NCBI GenBank assembly: GCA_905215105.1
Contig: CAJMOI010000024.1
Span: 1-20,175, forward strand
Length of the DNA: 20,175 nt
DNA from: an uncultured bacterium
Lineage (GTDB): Bacteria; Bacillota; Clostridia; Oscillospirales; Acutalibacteraceae
Direction of reading: 5' to 3'
Shown piece after piece: positions 8,739-14,566 of the stretch (positions are counted from its first letter, which is position 1; each line of letters opens with the position of its first letter). Below the pieces are notes generated by a model that saw only the letters and a program-made list of their open reading frames with translations, ran no database searches and was not told the DNA's origin. The position numbers were made by a program, and so were the translations under genes.

Positions 8739-8756
8739 TTGTTAAATACTTAACAA
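8739..8756. promoter_or_regulatory. Rex operator upstream of the hydrogenase operon
   Basis: TTGTTAAATACTTAACAA is a perfect inverted repeat with 7-base arms and a 4-base spacer, and it fits the published Rex consensus TTGTTAANNNNTTAACAA at every fixed position. Rex is the NADH/NAD+-sensing repressor of fermentative and hydrogen genes in Gram-positive bacteria. The site lies 115 bases upstream of the hndA start. The rex gene itself is not in the window. Confidence 0.88.
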
Positions 8757-8783
8757 TAATAGCTGAAATTGCATTTTAAATTT

Positions 8784-8792
8784 AGTATATCA
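8784..8792 (-). promoter_or_regulatory. Candidate extended -10 promoter for the hydrogenase operon
   Basis: On the minus strand the bases read TGATATACT, an extended -10 (TG-N-TATACT) without a good -35. Transcription would start near 8777, placing the Rex site about 20-40 bases downstream of the start as a road-block type operator. Assignment is by motif only. Confidence 0.4.
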
Positions 8793-9001
8793 TAGACAAA
8801 AAGAGATTTTTTTCTTTTTCGGAATTATATACTCGCCGAAACACCGAAGAAATGCTGCTTTTTTTGTGGTAAAGGTGCAAGAGTTTTCCACATGAAGAAA
8901 GTTTCCTTCGGATATTTGACATAGAAAATATTCAAAATTCAGAAATACTGTTGCTCTGTCTGTTGCTTTGTGGAATGTAAAACCCCATATTCTGCACCCA
9001 T
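8793..9001. other. AT-rich intergenic region with no gene seen
   Basis: Part of the roughly 430-base gap between hndA and the gamma subunit gene. Apart from the Rex site, promoter candidate and terminator annotated separately, I see runs of A/T and no ORF with a ribosome binding site. Apparent small ORFs here extend into the gamma subunit gene in a wrong frame. Confidence 0.5.
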
Positions 9002-9042
9002 CAAAAAGAAAAACCGCGGCTTTCCCAAAGAGAAAACCGCGG
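9002..9042 (-). terminator. Strong terminator of the 2-oxoacid oxidoreductase operon
   Basis: On the minus strand CCGCGG plus TTTTCTC pairs with GGGAAAG plus CCGCGG to make a 13-pair stem with two wobble pairs and a TTT loop (9042-9014), followed by TTTTTCTTTTTGA. It starts about 10 bases after the gamma subunit stop codon. Confidence 0.9.
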
Positions 9043-9052
9043 AATTGCGTTT

Positions 9053-9601
9053 TTATTCTTTTGTCCCCTGTCCCAGAGCAAATGCCTGCTGGTTCAGCGC
9101 CAGCATATCGGCTTTCCGGGCAGGAATGCACTTTTTCAGGCCCGCTTCCAGATTTTCTTCCGAACAGAAGGGAAGCTCTGCATACAGACGGCCCAACAGG
9201 ATAATATTGGCCAGACCCTTCATGCCGTTGTCCTCCGCCATCCGGGTGGCAGGCACATAGCACACCGTCACATCGGTGCGGGTCACTTTCTTCTCAATCA
9301 GGCTGCTGTCCACCAGCACCAGTCCGCCGGGCTCCACTGCGTCAATGAACTTGTCCAGAGAGGGCAGGTTCATGGCCACCAGCACATTGGGCGTTACCAC
9401 CAGAGGAGAACCAATGGCTTCGTGGGAAATACACACGCTGCAATTGGCCGTGCCGCCGCGCATTTCGGGACCGTAAGAGGGCAGCCAGGAAATTTCCTTT
9501 CCCTCCTGCAAACCGGCATAGGCCAGCACTTTTCCGGCAAACAGAATGCCCTGTCCGCCGAAACCGGCCAGAACAATGTTCAGGTCCTTTTCCATGCTCA
9601 T
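9053..9601 (-). CDS. 2-oxoacid:ferredoxin oxidoreductase, gamma subunit
   Basis: Gamma subunit of a four-subunit, CoA-dependent 2-oxoacid:ferredoxin oxidoreductase. The 182 residues start with a glycine-rich block, VLAGFGGQGILFAGKVLA, followed by SYGPEMRGGTANCSV, both typical of the POR/KOR gamma family. The ATG at 9601 has AAGGAGG seven bases upstream, inside the end of the beta gene, and overlaps the beta stop as ATGA. It is the last gene of the operon. The gamma subunit alone does not tell pyruvate, 2-oxoisovalerate or 2-oxoglutarate apart. Confidence 0.9.
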   Translation of the reverse strand: MSMEKDLNIVLAGFGGQGILFAGKVLAYAGLQEGKEISWLPSYGPEMRGGTANCSVCISHEAIGSPLVVTPNVLVAMNLPSLDKFIDAVEPGGLVLVDSSLIEKKVTRTDVTVCYVPATRMAEDNGMKGLANIILLGRLYAELPFCSEENLEAGLKKCIPARKADMLALNQQAFALGQGTKE

Positions 9602-10350
9602 ACCGCATCCTCCTTTGTTACATCCTTATAGACGCCCAGAGGATAATAGGGCATCATATTGCTGCGCAGCCACTCCAGCGCTTCGGTGGGAGCCAGACCC
9701 CAGTTGGTGGGGCAGGTGGAGAGCACTTCCACGATGGAATAGCCTCTGCCCTCGATCTGGTTCTGGAAGGCTTTTTTAATGGCCTTTTTCGCTTCGGCAA
9801 TATGGCGCACATTGTCCACAGTGACACGCTGTGCCAGTGCAACGCCGTCCAGCGTTGCCAGCATTTCACAGACCCGGATGGGATAGCCTGCGGTTTTCAC
9901 GTCGCGGCCATAAGGAGTGGTTTGGGTCACCTGTCCCGGCAGAGAGGTGGGAGCCATCTGGCCTCCGGTCATGCCGTAAATGGCATTGTTGACAAAGATC
10001 ACGGTGATGTTCTCGCCGCGGGTAGCTGCATGGACGGTTTCTGCCGTACCGATTGCCGCCAGGTCGCCGTCGCCCTGATAGGTGAACACCACGTTTTCGG
10101 GAATCGCCCGTTTCAGTCCGGTTGCAACTGCCGGAGCACGGCCGTGGGGAGCCTGCACCATGTCACAGCCGAAATAATCATAACTCATAACGGAACAGCC
10201 CACAGAAGCCACACCGACTGCCCGGCCTTCTACGCCCAGCTCATCGATGGCCTCTGCCACCAGACGGTGAATAATGCCGTGGGTGCATCCCGGACAGTAA
10301 TGCATGGGGACGTCCGTGATGGCCTTCGGCTTTTGAAATACGATGCCCAT
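9598..10350 (-). CDS. 2-oxoacid:ferredoxin oxidoreductase, beta (TPP-binding) subunit
   Basis: Thiamine-diphosphate subunit that decarboxylates the 2-oxoacid. In 250 residues it shows CPGC (19-22), GCSVMSYDYFGCD (51-63), and the TPP motif from GDGD (93-96) to NN (121-122). The length and the CPGC/GCD cysteines fit the short beta subunits of KorB and Vor enzymes. Start ATG with GGGAGG upstream; the alpha stop and this start share one base (TAATG), and the 3' end overlaps the gamma start. Substrate is not fixed by the sequence. Confidence 0.92.
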   Translation of the reverse strand: MGIVFQKPKAITDVPMHYCPGCTHGIIHRLVAEAIDELGVEGRAVGVASVGCSVMSYDYFGCDMVQAPHGRAPAVATGLKRAIPENVVFTYQGDGDLAAIGTAETVHAATRGENITVIFVNNAIYGMTGGQMAPTSLPGQVTQTTPYGRDVKTAGYPIRVCEMLATLDGVALAQRVTVDNVRHIAEAKKAIKKAFQNQIEGRGYSIVEVLSTCPTNWGLAPTEALEWLRSNMMPYYPLGVYKDVTKEDAV

Positions 10351-11423
10351 TACCGGTCACCTCCCAGAATTTTTTCGATCTGCTCCAGCACTTCGCCGGG
10401 GGTGGGAATCATGCCGCCGGTGCGTCCGTAGAAGTGTACCGGAACGGAGCACTGAACGGCCAGCTTCACGTCGTCCACCATCTGGCCCATGCTCATTTCC
10501 ACTGCCAGGAATGCCTTTGCGGTTTTGGCAGCTTCGGAAATCGCCTTGGTGGGGAAGGGCCACAGGGTGATGGGACGAATCAGGCCCACCTTCAGGCCCA
10601 TTTCGCGGGCCTTGTTCACAGCGCTGCGGGCAATACGGGAAGAAGCGCCGTAGGCCACCAGCACCAGATCTGCGTCTTCAGTGCGATAGCACTCGGCACG
10701 CTGCTCGTTTTCCTCGACAATATGATACCGCTCATAGCGCTCGCGGATCTTCTCCTCCAGCTTCTGAGGCTGTAAGTACAGGGAGTTGATGATGTGGTGC
10801 TCCCGTTTGTTCTGGTGGCCGTTAGCCGCCCAGTCCTTTTCAGGAAGCGCCTTGCCCTTGGACTCAGGCAGGGCAACAGGCTCCATCATCTGGCCCAGCA
10901 TACCGTCTGCCAGAATCATGGCAGGCATCCGGTATTTGTCGCCCAGATCAAAAGCGTCGGACACCAGATCCACCATTTCCTGCACGGTGGAGGGGGCAAA
11001 CACCATCAGGTGATAGTCACCGTGACCGCCGCCCTTGGTGGCCTGCCAATAGTCGGACTGTGCCGGCTGGATGCCGCCCAGACCAGGGCCGCCGCGCTGC
11101 ACGTTGATAATCACGCAAGGCAGGTCGCTGCCTGCGATGTAGGAAATACCCTCGGATTTCAGGCTGACTCCGGGAGAGGAAGAGGAAGTCATAACCCGTG
11201 CACCGGCCGCCGATGCGCCCAGCACCATGTTAATGGCCGCCACTTCCGATTCCGCCTGTAAATAAGTTCCGTCAACCTTGGGCATTCTTTTGGACATATA
11301 CGCCGCCAGCTCGGTCTGGGGCGTAATGGGGTAACCGAAGAAAAAGCGGCAGCCGGCCTGAATGGCGGCTTCTGCCAGTGCTTCGTTGCCCTTCATCAAT
11401 ACCTTTTCCGGCATGTTTGTCAT
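10350..11423 (-). CDS. vorB: 2-oxoacid:ferredoxin oxidoreductase, alpha subunit (VorB-like)
   Basis: Alpha subunit that binds the pyrimidine end of TPP and the 2-oxoacid. The 357-residue product begins with KVLMKGNEALAEAA and GYPITPQTE, has the E-rich QAESEVAAINMVLGAS block with the likely catalytic Glu, then SSPGVSLKSEG and QRGGPGLGG, and ends with the transketolase C-terminal-like domain (DLVLVAYGASSRIARSAV). Overall it resembles the VorB type annotated as 3-methyl-2-oxobutanoate dehydrogenase, so branched-chain 2-oxoacids are a fair guess; 2-oxoglutarate or a broad range is possible. Two starts are possible: ATG 11423 (AGGA five bases upstream) and ATG 11414 (AAGGA nine bases upstream). 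The reaction gives acyl-CoA, CO2 and reduced ferredoxin. Confidence 0.9.
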   Translation of the reverse strand: MTNMPEKVLMKGNEALAEAAIQAGCRFFFGYPITPQTELAAYMSKRMPKVDGTYLQAESEVAAINMVLGASAAGARVMTSSSSPGVSLKSEGISYIAGSDLPCVIINVQRGGPGLGGIQPAQSDYWQATKGGGHGDYHLMVFAPSTVQEMVDLVSDAFDLGDKYRMPAMILADGMLGQMMEPVALPESKGKALPEKDWAANGHQNKREHHIINSLYLQPQKLEEKIRERYERYHIVEENEQRAECYRTEDADLVLVAYGASSRIARSAVNKAREMGLKVGLIRPITLWPFPTKAISEAAKTAKAFLAVEMSMGQMVDDVKLAVQCSVPVHFYGRTGGMIPTPGEVLEQIEKILGGDR

Positions 11424-11434
11424 TCCTTTCCTGA

Positions 11435-11454
11435 AAGCTCCCTAGCGGGAGTTT
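11435..11454. other. Short intercistronic hairpin between the ferredoxin and alpha subunit genes
   Basis: CTCCC-TAGC-GGGAG (11438-11451), extendable by A/T pairs. A T-run follows only on the plus strand, so for the operon it is more likely an RNA stability or processing element than a terminator. Confidence 0.35.
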
Positions 11455-11459
11455 TTGCG

Positions 11460-11666
11460 TTACCGTTCCACGGTGATGGCCATATCGGGACACATCATGG
11501 CGCAGGCGCAGCAGCCCACACACTCCTCCGGCTTCATCAGCCGGGCAGGATGGTATCCCTTGCTGTTGGTCTTTTCCTTTACGAAACCGATGATCTTCTT
11601 GGGACAGGCGTTGGCGCACAGGCCGCAGCCCTTGCAGATTTCTTCATTTACCAGAATCCGTGCCAC
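11460..11666 (-). CDS. 2x[4Fe-4S] ferredoxin, delta subunit of the 2-oxoacid oxidoreductase
   Basis: Small iron-sulfur protein that takes electrons from the TPP centre to external ferredoxin. The 68 residues carry two clusters: C-K-G-C-G-L-C-x3-CPKK (Cys11, 14, 17, 21) and C-V-G-C-C-A-C-x3-CP (Cys49, 52, 55, 59). I chose the GTG at 11666, which has AAAGGAGG eight bases upstream; longer readings with an ATG further left have no comparable site. It lies directly before the alpha gene, the usual delta position in Kor/Vor operons. Confidence 0.88.
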   Translation of the reverse strand: MARILVNEEICKGCGLCANACPKKIIGFVKEKTNSKGYHPARLMKPEECVGCCACAMMCPDMAITVER

Positions 11667-11722
11667 AGAACATACCTCCTTTCCGGGCAGGTTTACCGAA
11701 TCAGTGAGAAAAGGCGAAAGCC

Positions 11723-12385
11723 TTATTCCCACGGTGAATGCACATAAACTTCAACAGGATGCAGGTTTTCCACCTTGTCCGCCAGTGCTTCTGTGAGCCC
11801 TTTCGGCGCAGTGGTAAAACACAGGGGAAGTCCCAGCTTTTCCGCCGCTTCTCTGCCATATGGCACTGCGGAGAGGATCACCTGTTCATCCGTCTCCTGT
11901 TTCAGGTGGGAATTATTCACCACCCCGGTGGCTTTCAAGCGGGAAGCACTTTCGATCTCCGCCAGTAATTCCACCGTTTCCTCCGCTTCTGTGGAAAGAG
12001 GACGGTAGCGGTTGACCACATAGAGCATTTCATAGGGCTTTCCGGCAATCTCCCGGGCAAACTGTCCCAGGGCCGTTGCCCCCACATCATCTCCGCCGGC
12101 GTCGATCAGCACCAGCCCTTCCCCATCGTCCTGCAATACACTGTGAATCGCCGGGGACAGAGAGGGAATATCCAGTGTGGAGTTGGCGTAAACCGGCGCA
12201 ATGAGCCGGACACCGTGTTTTTCCAGCAGCTCTCCATATTCGGAGGAGCGGAAATAGGGATTCACCACATCCATATCAATCAGCGTGACAGACTGGCCCT
12301 TCTGAGCCGCTTCTATCGCCAGATTCAAAGAAAGATTGGTCTTTCCACAGCCATAATGGCCGCAGACGATGATGATTTTCTGCAA
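11723..12385 (-). CDS. P-loop ATPase of the CobQ/MinD/ParA-like type, first gene of the oxidoreductase operon
   Basis: Cytosolic nucleotide-binding protein, 220 residues from the TTG at 12385, which has AAAGGA ten bases upstream. A longer TTG reading to 12418 has no better site. The N-terminus IIIVCGHYGCGKTNLSLNLA is a Walker A loop, followed by LIDMDVVNPYFR, a switch I-like DxD, and VLIDAGGDD as Walker B. The signature first lysine of true MinD/ParA loops (KGGxGK) is replaced by GHYGCGK. No CxxC pair of the Mrp/Nbp35 iron-sulfur carriers is visible. It is 56 bases upstream of the ferredoxin gene and transcribed with it; a small AAGGC-loop-GCCTT hairpin overlaps its stop codon. A role in assembling or regulating the iron-sulfur oxidoreductase is inference from position only. 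Confidence 0.8.
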   Translation of the reverse strand: MQKIIIVCGHYGCGKTNLSLNLAIEAAQKGQSVTLIDMDVVNPYFRSSEYGELLEKHGVRLIAPVYANSTLDIPSLSPAIHSVLQDDGEGLVLIDAGGDDVGATALGQFAREIAGKPYEMLYVVNRYRPLSTEAEETVELLAEIESASRLKATGVVNNSHLKQETDEQVILSAVPYGREAAEKLGLPLCFTTAPKGLTEALADKVENLHPVEVYVHSPWE

Positions 12386-12438
12386 AAAAGCTCTGTCCTT
12401 TCCCGGGGAAGCCCCCAACTGTTGAAAACTTTTGAATC

Positions 12439-12465
12439 CACCGCCGCTTCAAAGAAAGGCGGTGT
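12439..12465 (-). other. 5' leader hairpin of the ATPase-oxidoreductase operon
   Basis: CACCGCC and GGCGGTG arms of seven bases enclose a 12-13 base loop. The hairpin lies between the promoter -10 box and the ATPase start, in the transcribed leader. There is no T-run, so it is not a terminator. Confidence 0.4.
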
Positions 12466-12471
12466 TTCTTA

Positions 12472-12500
12472 AGTATAACACTCTTTCCCCCTGACTGCAA
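12472..12500 (-). promoter_or_regulatory. Sigma-A-type promoter of the ATPase-oxidoreductase operon
   Basis: On the minus strand TTGCAG (12500-12495) and TATACT (12477-12472) are separated by exactly 17 bases. It lies about 85 bases upstream of the chosen ATPase start. Confidence 0.65.
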
Positions 12501-12513
12501 GGAAGAATGCAGG

Positions 12514-12540
12514 AAAACCATGGGAAAACGCCATGATTTT
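12514..12540. repeat. Inverted repeat between two divergent promoters
   Basis: AAAACCATGG (12514-12523) and CCATGATTTT (12531-12540) form ten-base arms with one mismatch around a 7-base centre. The position between the minus-strand operon promoter and the plus-strand thioesterase promoter would suit an operator. No known regulator is recognised. Confidence 0.4.
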
Positions 12541-12629
12541 CATAATTATACCGAAAACCACCGAATTTTTTTGTGATATTTGCAATTTTATTTTGCCGAT
12601 ACTTCACCACTCCGCTCCTGAAACCAGCA

Positions 12630-12658
12630 TTGTATATCGGACCATTTTCCTGTATACT
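12630..12658 (+). promoter_or_regulatory. Promoter of the acyl-CoA thioesterase gene
   Basis: TTGTAT (12630-12635) and TATACT (12653-12658) are separated by 17 bases, 37 bases upstream of the start codon. Confidence 0.6.
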
Positions 12659-12695
12659 AAAAGTACAGTATTTGCATCAGGAGGGAATCAAAACT

Positions 12696-13175
12696 ATGGA
12701 AGAACTTAAACCCAAACGAATCGAAGATTCCGCCGCCGAAACCATTCAACTGGTACTTGCTCAGCACCTCAACGGCTATGACCGACTTTTTGGCGGCCAG
12801 CTGGCTGCCTGGATTGACATTCTGGCCGGTGTAGTCGCACGGCGTCATGCCGGAAAAAACGTGACCACTGCCTGTATCGACAATCTGCGCTTCCGCAAAG
12901 CCGCCCACGCCAATGATATTGTGGTTATGCGGGGACGGCTGACCCATGTAGGCCGCACCTCCATGGAAGTCCGGGTAGACACTTATATAGAGGATATCAG
13001 CGGCCTGCGGGAACAGATCAACACCGCCTACCTGGTCCTGGTAGCGCTGGATGAAAACGAACAGCCCTCTCCGGTTCCTCCGCTGCTGCTGGAAACGGAA
13101 GAGGACAAACTGATTTGGGAAGCCGCCGAACGCCGTCAGGAATTGCGCCGTCAGCGCCGGATCGAACAGTTTTAA
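12696..13175 (+). CDS. Acyl-CoA thioesterase (hotdog fold)
   Basis: Hydrolyses acyl-CoA to free acid and CoA in the cytosol. The 159 residues show the YciA/BACH-type active-site block NGYDRLFGGQLAAWIDILAG, with the FGG-x4-W-x-D pattern and its Asp, and then VTTACIDNLRFRKAAHANDIV and GRTSMEV. A charged C-terminal helix (ERRQELRRQRR) ends the protein. ATG at 12696 has CAGGAGGG ten bases upstream; the frame remains open to 12573 but without a start signal. It is transcribed divergently from the oxidoreductase operon, so it may process the acyl-CoA made there; that link is inference. Its TAA overlaps the stop of the convergent small ORF. Confidence 0.88.
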   Translation: MEELKPKRIEDSAAETIQLVLAQHLNGYDRLFGGQLAAWIDILAGVVARRHAGKNVTTACIDNLRFRKAAHANDIVVMRGRLTHVGRTSMEVRVDTYIEDISGLREQINTAYLVLVALDENEQPSPVPPLLLETEEDKLIWEAAERRQELRRQRRIEQF

Positions 13176-13363
13176 TTGCCCGGCTTTTCCGCCGGTTCAA
13201 ATTCGGGACAGGCTCTCTGGTCCGGCGCAATGCGGGTGCCTTCCCCCACTTTGTAATTCCGGCTGAAAAACGCTCCCTTTTTCCGGCAAAAACAGCAGTT
13301 GTCCCGCCGGTAATCAGTCACCCGGCTGTCACGCAAAAACCACCGGCAATCCCTGCACCACAT
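13172..13363 (-). CDS. Small Cys-rich protein, function unknown
   Basis: Possible 63-residue protein with CRDCRWF near the N-terminus, CCFCRKK in the middle and ACPEFEP near the end, the spacing of a small zinc-ribbon-like protein. ATG at 13363 has GGGGAG six bases upstream, and a TGTTATACT extended -10 lies just upstream of that. The stop codon overlaps the thioesterase stop by three bases, tail to tail. I recognise no named family. Own promoter, ribosome binding site and paired cysteines make it more likely real than chance. Confidence 0.55.
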   Translation of the reverse strand: MWCRDCRWFLRDSRVTDYRRDNCCFCRKKGAFFSRNYKVGEGTRIAPDQRACPEFEPAEKPGN

Positions 13364-13391
13364 GTCCCTCTCCCCTTTTCCTTTTTCTTTC

Positions 13392-13400
13392 AGTATAACA
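13392..13400 (-). promoter_or_regulatory. Candidate extended -10 promoter of the small Cys-rich gene
   Basis: Minus strand TGTTATACT (TG-N-TATACT), 29 bases upstream of the ATG. The -35 region is poor. Confidence 0.4.
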
Positions 13401-13436
13401 CAAAAGAGAACTCCCAAGGAAAGGGAAATTTTACAA

Positions 13437-13490
13437 AACGAAAAGCTCCTGCCCTGTACCGTGCGTCGTACAGCAGGAGCTTTTTTCGTT
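13437..13490 (-). terminator. Terminator of the Spo0A-like gene, symmetrical and possibly bidirectional
   Basis: Arms AAACGAAAAGCTCCTGC and GCAGGAGC-T6-CGTTT pair with a two-base bulge and an inner GTAC/GTAC pairing. T-runs are present on both strands. It begins directly at the stop codon of the Spo0A-like gene. Confidence 0.85.
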
Positions 13491-14240
13491 TCAGACAGCT
13501 GCCTTCATTTCCAACCGCAGCCGATCGGAAATCATGGCGATAAATTCGGAGTTGGTGGGCTTTCCCCGGGTGTTGTGAATGGTATAGCCAAAATAGGAAT
13601 TGAGCACATCCACGTCTCCCCGGTCCCATGCCACCTCGATGGCGTGGCGAATGGCTCTTTCCACCCGGGAGCTGGTGGTGCTGAACATTTTGGCAACCCC
13701 GGGATACAGCTGTTTGGTTACCGCATTGATAATGCCCGGGTCTTCCACTGCCATGCGGATAGAGGCCCGTAAGTAATGATATCCTTTGATATGGGCCGGA
13801 ACACCGATTTGCCGGAGAATGTCGGTGATTTTGACCTCCAGCGGAACAGGGGTTTCCTCCTCCTGATGGCTGAGAAGATGAAGCATCCGCTTGGCTGTTT
13901 CCGCCATATCCATGGGCATCAGAGCAAAATAGGCGGCGCCCGCCGTCATTACTTCCCGCTCCAGCAGAGAATTGCTGTAGCCGGAGACCACTACAAAAAG
14001 CGGGGCATTTTCCTCCCGATCTTTCAGCACGGAACGCATCACACCGATCGCATCCAGCCGAGGCATGAACAACTCCATCATCACCAGATCCGGCGCGCTG
14101 TCTTCTATGGCATCCAGTACCGCCATTCCGTCCCTTGCCGCTAAAAAGGGAGAAGCCCCCAACCGGTTCAGCTCCTCCGCCATTTTCAAAGCCCATTCGT
14201 CAGAGTCTCCCGCAATCAAAATTTTTGCCGGTTTATTCAT
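13491..14240 (-). CDS. spo0A: Spo0A-like response regulator with degenerate receiver domain
   Basis: DNA-binding regulator of 249 residues. The C-terminal half (about 136-249) is the Spo0A effector domain, with IGVPAHIKGYHYLR, TTSSRVERAIRHAIEVAW (recognition helix region) and KPTNSEFIAM, very close to Bacillus Spo0A. The N-terminal half keeps the receiver fold but not its active site. The phospho-acceptor position in MMELFMP is Glu56 instead of Asp, the conserved Lys before the PMDM segment is Met108, and the acidic pair is Gly11-Asp12. It may therefore be a paralog that works without phosphorylation, with Glu possibly mimicking the phosphorylated state. It is a single-gene unit here; the usual neighbour spoIVB is absent. 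The start ATG has only a weak GGGGG site. Family call is strong; whether it drives sporulation is open. Confidence 0.9.
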   Translation of the reverse strand: MNKPAKILIAGDSDEWALKMAEELNRLGASPFLAARDGMAVLDAIEDSAPDLVMMELFMPRLDAIGVMRSVLKDREENAPLFVVVSGYSNSLLEREVMTAGAAYFALMPMDMAETAKRMLHLLSHQEEETPVPLEVKITDILRQIGVPAHIKGYHYLRASIRMAVEDPGIINAVTKQLYPGVAKMFSTTSSRVERAIRHAIEVAWDRGDVDVLNSYFGYTIHNTRGKPTNSEFIAMISDRLRLEMKAAV

Positions 14241-14272
14241 TGAATAACCCCCAGTTTCAAGTTTTGTACAGG

Positions 14273-14307
14273 ATTATATTACCATATTCTGCCATTATTG
14301 GCAATAG
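14273..14307 (-). promoter_or_regulatory. Candidate promoter region of the Spo0A-like gene
   Basis: Minus strand shows a perfect TATAAT (14278-14273) and, upstream, TTGCCA, which is 17 bases from an overlapping TAATAT and 20 from TATAAT. Which -10 is used cannot be settled from sequence. Confidence 0.4.
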
Positions 14308-14490
14308 TTTGTTTCTCGAATCTTCATTGAAAATATCGACAAAATCCAACCGATTTTAAATTAAGTCTACATTTCTCAATTATATCAAATCTTATTTGCA
14401 ACAAATTATTCAAAAATAAAAATCAGAATCACTTTTCACAAACCCATATCACCAATTAATAGTATCCGATTCTTTCATCTGCGACGTATT

Positions 14491-14538
14491 AATAAAAAAA
14501 GCGGCCGGTATTCCCCAAAATTGGAGAATACCGGTCGC
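14491..14538 (-). terminator. Rho-independent terminator of the second GH85 gene
   Basis: Minus strand GCGACCGGTATTCTCC pairs with GGGGAATACCGGCCGC (14538-14501, one mismatch) around an AATTTT loop, followed by TTTTTTTATT. It lies 29 bases after the GH85 stop codon. Confidence 0.92.
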
Positions 14539-14566
14539 ATAAACCGTAAACAGACTATGTCAGATG

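Noticed and set aside
8790..9263. 157-codon minus-strand frame in the hydrogenase upstream gap
   Set aside because: It begins inside the gamma subunit gene in a wrong frame, runs through the terminator, and has no ribosome binding site.
9802..10431. 209-codon plus-strand frame antisense to the beta subunit
   Set aside because: The beta subunit has the full TPP motif on the other strand; the antisense product is Cys/His-rich noise.
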